Shown: one piece after another, positions 44,001 to 54,179 of the stretch
How the letters are laid out: each line of letters begins with the position of its first letter
Position numbering within the stretch: position 1 is the stretch's first letter
NCBI GenBank assembly: GCA_050084515.1
Contig: CM114273.1
Location: forward strand, 19,034,001 to 19,098,000
Direction of reading: 5' to 3'
DNA: 64,000 nt
Origin: Blasia pusilla
Lineage: Eukaryota; Marchantiophyta; Marchantiopsida; Blasiales
The notes under the pieces: generated by a model
What the model saw: only the letters and a program-made list of their open reading frames with translations
The model's database searches: none
Told to the model about the DNA's origin: nothing
Translations under genes and position numbers: made by a program

Positions 44001-45110
44001 TCATAGGATGAGATTCCTCGAGCACTCTAGTGGAGTAACCTCAAACTCATGTGTGGCTATACAAGTGTCAAGCGGAGAAAGCTTGACCAAGTACAACTCC
44101 TGCACGTGTACAAGAAGTGAGTTCCATGGGATAGGAGAGTTTAGCGAGTGTCGAGCGTCGAGCAAGAGGAGGAAGAGCATCATGCAGAGAGGAGAGGAGA
44201 GCGTTGTGCAAAGAGGGGAGCGAAAGGACAGCGCTGCAGCGTGGTTGAGCAGAGGGCCGTGCACGAGTGTGGCCGAAGGCTTGAAGGGAATGTGCGAGGG
44301 TGAGGGGAAAGGGTTAGGGGGGAAGCTAGGGGGAAGTGGGACGGAGACTGCACAGACACCTAGGGACGGCGGACATCGCGCCTAGGCAGTCTCTGCCATT
44401 CCATGTAGATCTAACGGCCAGTTACATCGATCTGGCCATTGGATCTAGCCCTAAATATTATCGGTGGCGACGGGCGTTAGGGGGAGTACTAGGGTAGGTA
44501 TAGGTTCGGGCTACCAAACCTGGCCTTAAAAAATACATATAAAAATTCCCTTTTTCTTTTTTTTTCCTATCTTTTTTTTCCTCCCATTCATTTTTTTTCC
44601 CTTCCTATTTAACTTACCAATTCTCATTTTTTTAACTTCTTCATTTTTTTCTGGAATTTTTTCAATTCTTTTCAATACTTTAATCCATACTAAAATTTCT
44701 CCTCTACTCCTAATTTCCTTTTTTTAAAAATTTCCCTCTAGGAAAAAAAATCCCCTCTACTTTTTCATTTATTTTCCCCTACTTTTTCCCATTAAGTTAC
44801 ATAATTCTCTTTTCCATATTTTCTTTTTTGAAATTTTTTTTGAAAATTTTAATTAATAGTTTTGCGGTGTGTTATGCAGATGGCGAGTACCAACGGGTTA
44901 TTCCCAAACATGGAGAGAAGATTTCTGGGTGTTATAAAAAATAAACCAATTCTGCAACTAATTCCAAGGAGACAAAATGAAGTACATAAGAACACGTCTC
45001 CAATGTAAACACAATTTTTTATGTGTTATTTATGTTTCCACGATGATGCCTTTCATGATCATGCTATAAACTAAAAAAAGCTCTTCAAAAACTATTTAAT
45101 TTCTAGGGGA
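41091..45110. other. Four kilobases without a recognisable gene or element
   Basis: Includes AT-rich flanks, a GC-richer stretch at 41,340-42,010 with a short (CCTT)n run (41,811-41,831), repeated GAGCTT(A/T)TGAGCTT words near 42,830-42,970, CCTCCCATTGCT-type short repeats (43,075-43,195), an A/G-rich portion (43,780-44,330) and a T-rich low-complexity stretch (44,530-44,860). The ORFs here carry no motif I can name. Confidence 0.45.
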
Positions 45111-45114
45111 AATT

Positions 45115-45265
45115 TTTCACTAGAAAATGGAGTTGTGATCAAAAGACCAAAAATATAGAAGTGATTTATGGACCCGTATGATTAAACGTTCTACGAAAAG
45201 AAGTTCTATCCATTTTTCATCTTATTCACATATTTGATCTTAATCTGAAATTGGGACACTTGATC
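45115..45265 (-). repeat. Single dispersed unit of the 178-bp repeat
   Basis: Read on the minus strand it matches the array at 23,340-24,365 (GATGAAAAATGGATAGAAC.., GGTCCATAAATCAC, CACAACTCCATTTTC), with substitutions. It directly precedes the end of DP4. Confidence 0.6.
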
Positions 45266-45274
45266 ATTCACGTG

Positions 45275-46037
45275 TGTCGTGCGCATACACATCGCTACAC
45301 AACATTCATTGCTATCAAAAAACATACACACAAACACGTATGATCCCATGCTAACTCATGGCATCCAAACAACGAGACAAGAAATACCAAAATATCTCCA
45401 ATAAATCAAGTAGATCCAATCTCTCTCAACACCATAGCTCTCAAATGTGTGCACTCACATGTCTCTCTCAATGTCAAACCAAACCCACTCTCCTAATGAG
45501 AGGCTTGGGTTACACTCACAACGCAAGGGACCATACCTCCACCGCCTTGTGCCAAGAGGTTCAACAAAGAGAGAATGAGCTCTCAAGCTCTCTCTCCTTG
45601 AGGTATATCCCCTTCCCTCTCCCAAGCTCTCTCCTCGGTAACCTATGTTCGCAGGTCATCTCCTTGGCTCTTGACTTGCTGTAGTGGGTCAAGGGCCACT
45701 TCCCAAAGTGGAATGTCAACTCTACCAAATATGGAAACTTACCCAAAATAGTAAGTTTATCTATATGGCTCCAAATGAGCCGAAACGAAGGGAAAACCTA
45801 CTCTCTTAGGTTTCATGGGACCTCAGCAGGTGATCCTTGATCTCCTGAGCCTGTCCTCCTCTTCTCGCGAAGGCGCTCTACCAGATCTATCCTAAAAAGT
45901 CGTGACAGTTGTCGTGCGCATACACATCGCTACACAACATACATCACTGTCGACAAACATACATACAAACATGCACCATCCCATGCTAACTCATGGCATC
46001 CAAACAACGAGACAAGAAGTACCAAAATATCTCCAAT
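45275..46037 (-). repeat. DP4 terminal block B1-A2-B2
   Basis: B2 45,275-45,402 and B1 45,910-46,037 are 128 bp each and nearly identical. A2 (505 bp) lies between. The B1/A2 joint reads GCGCACGACA-AC-TGTCACGACT on the minus strand. The A2/B2 joint, CTTGATTTA-TTGGAGAT, has no extra base. Confidence 0.9.
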
Positions 46038-46217
46038 CGCCCCTGTAGTTGGTGGTTAGGCCTCTCTAACTCCAGATAACCATCTATCCCTACCTACCAT
46101 GACATACATCTCTCGGACGCTAAGAGCAAAAAGGTCGGGTGCTCATGTGGCCCCATCGTTAGTTGCCTTCTTGTCATCCATGTCATAGACACAAGTTAGA
46201 ATCTAGAACTACCTACC

Positions 46218-46889
46218 CTATGTACATCTAGGATACATCCATCGTTCCTCAGGAACCCTAGTGAGAGGTGGCGTCAGACATGCCATATGCCACCCTCTCG
46301 AACACCCATCACAGACTAGCATAGAAGCTGCACCATGGGCGAAACCACACAACATACATCGCAAGCCTGCATGAACTACTACTAAGCTCGGATCAACTGT
46401 ACCATCAATGTTAGGAAGGTGACATGGTGCACAGTTACACACATGGTCCTTCCAAACCATATCATCGCGTCTCTCCAATAAGAGAACACTAGATGGTAAA
46501 ATCTCATGCACTCTCAAGATGGTGCGCCCTGCAGTCACATCCAACATCATGGGTGCCGTCTGCTGCAAGTAGACATAGTCTCCTTCATGAAACCTCTGGA
46601 TAGTAGGTCGATAACCACCTCCTTGAATAGTCGCATACCTCAATGTATCCCGATGTTGTGCAATAGGCAAGTTCTCAAACGCCATGGGCATCACTCTCCA
46701 AAACAACTCAGCCCTTTGAGAACATGCTCGCATCCATACATCAGGGTCATCAAGATTCAACAGCTCACCAACATCTCGACGAATGGCCGCAGGTAAATCT
46801 TGCTCTTGGCCATAAAGCAACAAGTACGGTGAGAAAGACGCTAAGGATACTTGCCTGCTAAATCTGTATCCCATCGCCAACCACGGCAA
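46218..46889 (-). pseudogene. DP4 integrase C-terminal region with PHD finger
   Basis: A 223-aa open frame, the longest intact integrase tail in the window. It starts at PWLAMGYRFSRQVSLASFSP (post-Glu core helix), passes a GDYVYLQQ and VWKDHVCN tail and ends with a PHD finger (about residues 177-222). The seventh zinc ligand is lost: WMYPRC replaces WMCPRC. The rest of the C4HC3 pattern, including MLVCDGC and GWHMAC, is kept. The catalytic Glu segment lies just upstream in another frame. Confidence 0.88.
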
Positions 46890-47928
46890 CTGAAGGTCCC
46901 AATCTCCTAGGTGACCTCTCTGCCCGTAATCCTCTCTTCACCGTGTGCACAACCCTCTCCGTTAGTCCATCCACCTCAGGATGATCTCGCGAAGTGGTGC
47001 GGTGGTCGATCAGCGCCTGATCACACAAGGCCTGAAACTCCTCGTGAAACTCTGTACCTTAGTTTGTCAACACCTCAACTGGTGCGCCGCAATGACTCAA
47101 CACTCAATCTAGGAAGGCATACGCTACTCCCTCACTTGCTTTGTCAAGCAATGCAACCAACTCTATCCACTTCGAGAAGTGCTCGACCATCACCAACACA
47201 TAACGACTATGGCGCTCCGTCAAAGGCAAAGGTCCTGCAAAATCCAAACTCCATCTATGACCTAGACCCATGATCGGAAGTGGATGCAATTGTGGAGTCG
47301 GAGCATTGAACGATGCTCGGACTCGATCACATACCATGCACCTGGCAACAAAATACTGAATGTCAGTCTGCATGCCTTGCCACCAATATTATATCTGGAG
47401 CAAGCTGTACGTTTGCTTCACTCCAAAATGACCTAACTCCTCATGGGCATAACGCACCAAACGTGCTCTCTGCGAAGGATGAGGCACTACACTCACTCTA
47501 CCATCCTCCCAAAATCACAATACATATGTCGCCTCCCACTGGAACCGTATGGCTCGATGTATGATCCAATCCCGCACTCTAGCACCCACTCATCTCGCGA
47601 CATTGCCAATACGTAGGTATTCCAAGACCACTCCATTGTCGTGAATATCTCGGCCACCTGTCGTCTCCTCACCGGCCTCTAGATCTAAGGACTCTCCATC
47701 AGACCTCGGCATCAAAGTCTTAGCCATCTGGCTCTCCATAGCCAACAAGCCCAAATAGGTTGACGCCTCCCATCCTCGAACCAACTCCTCATCACTCTCA
47801 CCATGGCAACAAGCTCCAGTCGCATCTTGCTGACTCAAGCATGGGTTACGGCTCAAACCATTTGCATCTTGGTTGAGCATCTCAGGTCTATGCAGCACCT
47901 AAAAGTCATACTCCTCCAATAAAAGAGT
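46890..47928 (-). pseudogene. DP4 RNase H tail and integrase core
   Basis: From 47,898: HRPEMLNQDANGLSRNPCLS (RNase H end), an acidic linker, then YAHEELGHFGVKQTYSLL ... CMVCDRVRASF (HHCC zinc domain intact here), HRWSLDFAGPLPLT (first Asp) and VLVMVEHFSKWIELVALLDK. Stops interrupt at about 47,590 and 47,100. The region begins at 47,928, exactly where DP5 is inserted. Confidence 0.85.
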
Positions 47929-48133
47929 TGTCACAAAGTTTTAAGATAGATCGAAGAGATCAAGTAGGGCGCCTTTGCGAGTAGAGGAGGACAGGCTCAA
48001 GAAGGTGACTAACGATGGGGCCACATGAGCACTTGGCCTTCTTGCTCTTAGCGTCCGAGAGATGTATGTCATAGTAGGTAGGGATAGATGGCTATCTAGA
48101 GTTAGAGGGACCTAACCACCAGCTAGAGGGGCG
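47929..48133 (+). pseudogene. Remnant of a first DP5 unit: A1 start joined to 3' UTR and polypurine tract
   Basis: Seventy bases of A are followed directly by the 3' UTR (ACTAACGATGGGGCCACATG) and CTAGAGGGGCG. The whole internal region of this first unit is deleted. It precedes a complete B-A repeat and a second internal region, so the insertion was once a head-to-tail dimer or tandem. Confidence 0.75.
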
Positions 48134-48775
48134 ATTGGAGATATTTTGGTACTTCTTCTCTCGTTGTTTGGATGCCATGAGTTAGCATGGAATCGTGCGT
48201 ATTTGTGTGTATATTTATCGAGAACAATGTATGTTGTGTAGCGATGAGTATGCGCACGATAGCTATCACAAATTTTTAGGATAGATCGGATAGATCTGGT
48301 AGAGCGCCTTCACCAGTAGAGGAGGACAGAATCAGGAGGTCAAGGATGACCAGTTGAGGTCCCATGAAACCTAAGAGAATAGGTTTTCCCTTCATTTCGG
48401 CTCATTTGGAGCCATATAGATAAACTTACTATTTTGGGTAATTTTCCATATTTGGTAGAGTTGACATTCCACTTTGGGAAGTGGCCCTTGACCCGCTACA
48501 GCAAGTCAAGAGCCAAGGAGGCGACCTGCGAGCATAGGTTACCGAGGAGAGAGCTTGGGAGAGGGAAAGGGGTATACCTCAAGGAGAGAGAGCTTAAGAG
48601 CTCATTCTCTCTTTGTTGAACCTCTTGGCACAAGGCGGCGGAGCTATGGTCCCTTGCCTTGTGAGTGTAACCCAAGCCTCTCATTAAGAGAGTGGGTTTG
48701 GTTTGACATTGAGAGAGACATGTGAAAGTGCACACATTTGAGAGCTATGGTGTGAGATAGATCTCACCTTGATTT
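48134..48775 (+). repeat. Internal B-A repeat of DP5 (conventional LTR form)
   Basis: B (48,134-48,261), spacer GC, A (48,264-48,775). It is bounded by a polypurine tract on the left and the primer site on the right, i.e. the LTR as reverse transcription would define it. Its own ends are TTGG and TTTA, not TG and CA. Confidence 0.85.
48573..48616 (+). promoter_or_regulatory. DP5 TATA-like box and inferred RNA start
   Basis: GGTATACCTC (TATACC from 48,573) lies 28 bases before CTCATTCTCTCTTTGT (48,601-48,616). That 16-base string is the exact reverse complement of the primer site at 48,776-48,791, so it is the likely RNA 5' end. Confidence 0.6.
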
Positions 48776-48791
48776 ACAAAGAGAGAATGAG
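48776..48791 (+). promoter_or_regulatory. DP5 primer-binding site, self-complementary
   Basis: ACAAAGAGAGAATGAG follows A directly. It pairs over 16 bases with 48,601-48,616 and not with a typical tRNA 3' end. Confidence 0.65.
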
Positions 48792-50476
48792 AGGGTGAGA
48801 GAGCTTCATGGGGGAGCTCGCTGGTTGCTTGATGTTTGGTGCAGTTTGGGGACCGTGTGACCCGCTTCATGGCTCATGGGAGTGCCCACGAGAGCAAGAG
48901 CCGCGCTATTTTGACGTTTGTATGCCGATTTTTTGTGTGAGAGAATGGCGTGCGGAAGCGCTGCCCAACTTCTGATAGGGATTGATTATGGGGGCAAGTT
49001 GCCCCATGCCAATGCTCTCAAGAGCACCATGTAGCTTGCTGATTTGTACTTTCATAGGTTTTACATTTTTGTTGGGAGAAATCAGCGCGGAAGCGTTGGC
49101 AAATTTTGTGTAGGAGAAAGAGACGTTGGGCTTTACAACAATCCCCATCAGTTTTTATGGAATTTTTTGATTCAAATTTTTTTAACGCCGTTGTAGATCG
49201 TAAAGCTATGCACGCTGTGCAATAGACGATGCGCAATTTGGAGTTGTGAGCAGAAAGTTATGGCCAATTTTGCAAACTGCCAATTTTTAGGGTAAAAATG
49301 GCCAAACCCTAAAGCAGTCGCCACCGTTGGCGGCGCCATCACCGTTCGCGCCGTTGCCATCGCCATTTGCACCGCCGCCACCGCCGCCGCCCTTTGCCGC
49401 CCTTTGCCGCCACTGCCGCCTCTACCGCTGCCACCAATGGCCGTCATCTCTGCCGGCGCCGCCGCCTCTACCACCGCCACTTGTCGCCATCACCGCCGTT
49501 GGTTGCCGTTGCTGCTGTTAGTTGCCGTTGCCGGTGCCATGAGTTGCTGCCAACGTGAGTTGTCACTGCCGGCATTTGCCACGGCCACCTTTGCCGCCGC
49601 CGCTTGTCACATCCATCTTTTCCGCTATCAGTTGCCGCTGCCACCGTCAACACGAGTTACCGCCGCTGTCGCCACTGTTCAAGACAACGACCAGTCACTT
49701 GTGGCCACATAGGGCGGCCGCTGCCATACTTGGTGAGTCTGTATGAATCATCGCCACTCGTTATCTTGTGACTTTGACAATGTGACCTTTTTGGATTCAT
49801 GGGATCGTAGTTCTTTTCCACTATGCTATGTTGTGATTGGTAGCCGCTCGACGACGATCGAGTACTATGCCGTGATGCCTATAGCCGCAGCGCGCCGCCG
49901 ATTGCCGCGCCATGCCGCTTGTGGCTGCACCGCACTATCTCAATCACAAAGCCGCACCATCACTTGGAGCAGATTGCATTTTGTTGACTGAGGAGGGTAT
50001 GCCGCCGAGTGCCGCATCCCATTCTCGAGTGTTGTGCCGTTTGTAGCCGTTCTGTGCCGCCAATGCCGCACCATACCACTGGACCTGCACCGCACATCGA
50101 TGAGATTTGAGCATCATCAGTACAAGGGGAGTACGACATGCTATTTGGGGGAGTTGTCTTTACGACCGAGTAGGGGTCGAGATCTACAATTTCTGAGGAG
50201 CGACATCGACATTTATTGTCAGGTTACCCGTTCTAGTCTTTTTCCCTGCACGTGTTAGGTTTTTCCGGGTATTGGGAAGTTATTTTGGGATATTTGGTTT
50301 CGTGCTGATGCTGAGAGCATCGATGATGTATGGGTTTAGGAGACATAGACCTGTGTGGGATGTCGAGAGTTGAGGATGGTTTGTCGATGAGACGATAGAT
50401 CAGTTGATTTGCCGCACCATGCCGTTTCTTGCCGCACAACACACGACTAAGTGAGAGAGGGTAGATTGAGTGCCGC
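48792..50476 (+). other. DP5 long leader with GCC/TGCCGC-rich part
   Basis: No supported ORF. From 49,320 to 49,720 it is a (GCC)-like low-complexity tract. From 49,720 to 50,470 the word TGCCGC recurs with spacings of roughly 10-60 bases. The part 49,740-50,470 is collinear with the DP4 leader (62,580-61,870), which has the same TGCCGC bias. Short GCC-driven ORFs were rejected. Confidence 0.7.
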
Positions 50477-51217
50477 ATGTTTAGTTTGAGTGATTTAGGG
50501 ATTACTCACGAGATTGAGAGTGATTGTGTGAGAGGGGCACGAGGATCATCACGGCGTCCTTTCAGGACTTTGAGAGGCGAGGTTGTGGACTTGAGAGTAG
50601 CTCTGGAGGGTTTACCCAGAGTGGTACGAGGTTTCGAGGGTCTCCACGTGAGAGACTACCTCGATCTCCTTTTGTGTCATCTTCAGACAAGGGGAAGAGT
50701 GTAGAGGAGTGTGTTGGTGGAGCGTTGTCCATTCCGGATATAGACATCCTTGGGTGGAGCAAGTACCACCCAGTATATCACTCGACAAGAGGTCGTGGTG
50801 AGGATTTGCCCGGGACATCCTATAGATGAGTCCGTGGAGCGAGCCAAGGTAATAGTGACTGATGCAGAGTCCTACGACATCTTGGTTGATGGAGCAGTGT
50901 TAAACTTGATGGGATTTTCCTTGGATTATTATGAGGAGTCAGCGTCCTACAAACCAGGATGACAGTCAGGTGATGGGCGCCTTAGCTCATTACCCATTTG
51001 ATTCACAAGTGTAGTGATCGAGCGACGTCGAGGAGAGATAGCAACCTTAGCAACATTTAGCAGTGCCATCACTTTGCCTGGTGATTTGATTGAGAGACAT
51101 GTCCATGCAAAGGATACTCCCATTCCTGACATTTCTATGGAGAGGAGTGTTTTGGTAGCCACATCAGTCCGTGGAGGAGAGGTGCCGCTTTTGGGCTTGA
51201 TTGAAGAGTTTCGACAC
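50477..51217 (+). pseudogene. DP5 Gag N-terminus fused to protease C-terminus by deletion
   Basis: 50,477-50,760 matches the DP4 gag start (HEIESDCVRGARGSSRRPFR). At about 50,765 the sequence jumps to VVRICPGHPIDESVERAKVI and SYDILVDGAVLNLMGFSLDY (protease C-terminal half). Capsid, zinc knuckle and the protease D-S-G site are therefore missing. After 50,962 the frame passes the protease-DNMT linker and stops at the inversion breakpoint. This copy cannot make functional Gag. Confidence 0.75.
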
Positions 51218-51234
51218 ATGTAAATCTGGGACAC

Positions 51235-52346
51235 ATCCATTGTCCCTCAAGAACCCTAGTGAGAGGTGGCCTCAAGCATGCCATATGCCATCCTCTCGAA
51301 CATCCATCACAGACTAGCATAGTGGCTGCACCACGGGTAGAACCACACAACATACATCGCAATCTTGCAAGAACTACTGCTAAGCTCGGATCAACTATAC
51401 CGTGAATGTTCGGAAGGTGACACGGAGCATAGTTACGCACATGGTCCTTCCAAACCATACCATCGCGTCCCTCCTATAAGAGAATATCTGATGGCAAAAC
51501 CTCACACACTCTCAAGATGGTGCGCCCTCTAGTCACATCCAAGGTTATGGGTGTCGTCTACTACAAGTAGACATAGTCTTCTTGATGAAACCTTCAGATA
51601 GTAGGTCAATAACCACCTCCTCGAATAGTCGCATACCTCAATATATCTCGATGTTGCCCAATCACCAAGTTCTCAAACGCCATGGGCATCACTCTTCAAA
51701 ACAACTCAACCCTTTGAGAACATGCTCGCATCCATACATCAAGGTCATCAAGGTTCAACACCTCACCAACATCTCGACGAATGGCCGTAGGTAAATCTAG
51801 CTCTCGGCCATAAAGTAGCAAGTACGGTGAGAAAGATGCTAAGGATGCTTTCCTGTTGAATTTGTATCCCATCGCCAACCACGGAAACTGAAGGTCCCAA
51901 TCTCCTAGGTGACCTCTATGCAAGCCATACTTGTGTAATCCTCTCTTAATTGTTTGCACAACACTCTCCACTAGTCTATCTACCTCAGGATCATCTCGCA
52001 AAGTGGAGGGATGGTCGATCAGTGCCTGATTACACAAGGCCTCAAACTCCCAGCGAAACTCTTTACCCTGGTCTATTTACACCTCAGCTGATGCACCGTA
52101 ATGACTCAGCACTCAATCTAGGAAGCCATACAGTACTCCCTCACTCGCTTTGTCAGGCAATGCAACCAACTCTATCCACTTTGAGAAGTGCTCCATCATC
52201 ACCAACACATAACGACTATGGCACTTCGTCAAAGGCAAAGGTCTTGCAAAATCCAAACTCCATCTATAACCTAAACCCATGATTGGAAGTGGATGCAAAT
52301 GTGGAGTCGGAGCATTGAACGATGCTCGAACTCGATCACACACCAT
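51235..52346 (-). pseudogene. DP5 integrase core, tail and PHD finger (in the inverted segment)
   Basis: MVCDRVRASFNAPTPHLHPL, then YRWSLDFARPLPL (first Asp) and VLVMMEHFSKWIELVALPDK at 52,346-52,113. The region 52,037-51,696 covers the Glu segment, but VDRLVESVV replaces the usual DGLAERVV, so the active-site surroundings are altered. The tail and PHD are at 51,458-51,235. The last zinc ligand is lost (WMCPRF). The remaining C4HC pattern with MLVCDGC and GWHMAC is intact. Several stops. Confidence 0.85.
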
Positions 52347-54110
52347 GCACTGGCAATAAACTGCTGAACGTCAATCTGCATGCCTCGCCACCAATACTGT
52401 ATCTAGAGCAAGCTGTACGTCCGCTTCACTCCAAAATGACCCAACTCCTCATGGGCGTGACGCATCAAACGTGCTCTTTGAAAAGGATGAGGCACTACAC
52501 GCACTCTATCATCCTCCCACACTCGCAACACATGTGTCCCCTCCCACCGAAACCGTCTGGCTCGCTGTAGGATCCGATCCCGCTCTCTAGCACCCACTGT
52601 GCTCGTGGCCTTGCCAATACGAAGGTACTCCAAGACCACTCCATCGTCATGAATGTCTCGACCACCTGTGATCTCCTCATTGGCCTCTACATCTAAGGAC
52701 TCTCCATCGGACCTCACCATCAAAGTCTTAACAATCTGGCTCTCCATAGCCAACAAGCCCAAATAGGCTGACGCATGCCATTGTGGCACCAACTCCTCAT
52801 CACTCTCATCATGCCAATGAGCTCCATTTGCATCTAGCTGAATTTGGCATGGGTTACGGGTTAAACCATCTGCATCCTGGTTGAGCATCCCAGGTGTAGG
52901 CACCCTTTGGAAGTCATACTCCTACAACAAAAGAGCCCACCTTGCAAGCTTCCCTATAAGCTTGTTGAACTCCATCAACCACTTAATTGGCTGATGGTCG
53001 TAATGATGGTAAAGGGGTTGCAGAATAGATAACATCTGAAATGTGCAACAGCCCACACTACAGCCAAGCATTCATCCTCATACGAGCTATACTTTGCCTC
53101 TGCAGCGTTGTTCAAGCGACTAGCGTAAGCCACCACGAACTCTCTACCATCATGTCTCCTCAATATAGGCGTGGACGTCAATCTATCCTTGAGCATCTAA
53201 AATGCTCTCTTCTGCTCATCCCCCCAATGCCACTCCTAATCCACCTTAGTCAGCAAGGTCGGCGGCTTTGCAATCAAGTTGAAACCCTTGACGTACAGTC
53301 GATAGAAGTTCGCCAATCCCATGAATCCACGAACTCGACTCAAATCTGTAGGGCGTGGAATGCGTGAAATAGCCTCTACCTTTGTCTGCTGCACACCAAG
53401 GCCCCTTGGGTATATCATATGACCCATGTACTCAATGTGGTCGTAGAAGAACTTGCACTTGCCTGGATGTAGCTTCAGCCCATGTAACTGCGATCATCTA
53501 AATACCTCCTCTAGATGTCACTTATGCTCCTCAACCGTGGTGCTAAAGACTACGATGTCATAATATAATACCTAGAAAAATCCAAACCTGCCAAGATCCT
53601 ATCCATGACTCTCTCAAACTCAACCGGGATGTTCTTTAACCCGAATGGTAAGAACCGCCACCCGTACAAGCAATCCTTGCTGTGAGGATGGATGCCCCAA
53701 AATGTCGCGTTATGCTTGTCCTCCAATGTGATAGGCAGCTCATGGTATCCGGCTCAAAGATCTAACGAATTGAAGACCTTTGCATGCCCAATAGTATCAA
53801 AGATCTCCTCATGAGTGGGCATGGCATACCTATCGGACTTCGTCTACCGATTGATAGGTCGGTAATCTGCACACATCCGCCTATCCGTCCAATTTCCATG
53901 CACATCCTTCTTGGCGGCCATGACAGTAGCTGATGCATACTCTCCATGCAACATCTCCACTAGTCTTGCTGCAACCAAGTTAGGGCTCCTACTCTGAATC
54001 AGAGCCCTCTCCATATCACTATACCTGTAGGGTCGTCGGAAGATGGGCGTGTCACTCAACAACTCAATGCGGATCCCTGGACCCTTTAACATACCCAAAT
54101 CATGCATACT
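52347..54110 (-). pseudogene. DP5 reverse transcriptase, RNase H and integrase zinc domain (in the inverted segment)
   Basis: 54,107-53,844: SDTPIFRRPYRYSDMERALI and WTDRRMCADYRPINR (RT fingers). 53,650-53,560 covers the palm, where the Y-I-D-D box is broken (one Asp codon lost, about 53,570). Then MGLANFYRLYVKGFNLIAKP (thumb), FVVAYASRLNNAAEAKYSSY and ECLAVVWAVAHFRCYL (RNase H). 52,903-52,403 holds NQDADGLTRNPC and the integrase zinc domain RHAHEELGHFGVKRTYSLL. RT activity is excluded by the active-site loss. Confidence 0.88.
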
Positions 54111-54179
54111 AAATGCAAAAGAGCTCCTATAACTCCTAAGGAACTAGTGTATCCGGCGCCGCTCTCCTCCTGCCAACTT

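Larger units (their letters stand above)
45275..47928 (-). mobile_element. DP4, 3' half: RNase H end, integrase, PHD, 3' UTR, B1-A2-B2
   Basis: This is the continuation of the element at 57,187 to about 62,900, separated from it by DP5. On the minus strand: RNase H tail and integrase (47,928-46,890), integrase tail with PHD (46,889-46,218), 3' UTR, polypurine tract, B1 (46,037-45,910), spacer AC, A2 (45,907-45,403), B2 (45,402-45,275). The plus strand starts TGTCGTGCGC and is preceded by CGTG. The other end of DP4 is not intact, so the duplication cannot be checked. Confidence 0.88.

Noticed and set aside
49327-49712. Overlapping ORFs of Ala/Pro/His-rich protein
   Set aside because: They come from GCC repeats in the DP5 leader and are open in several frames at once.
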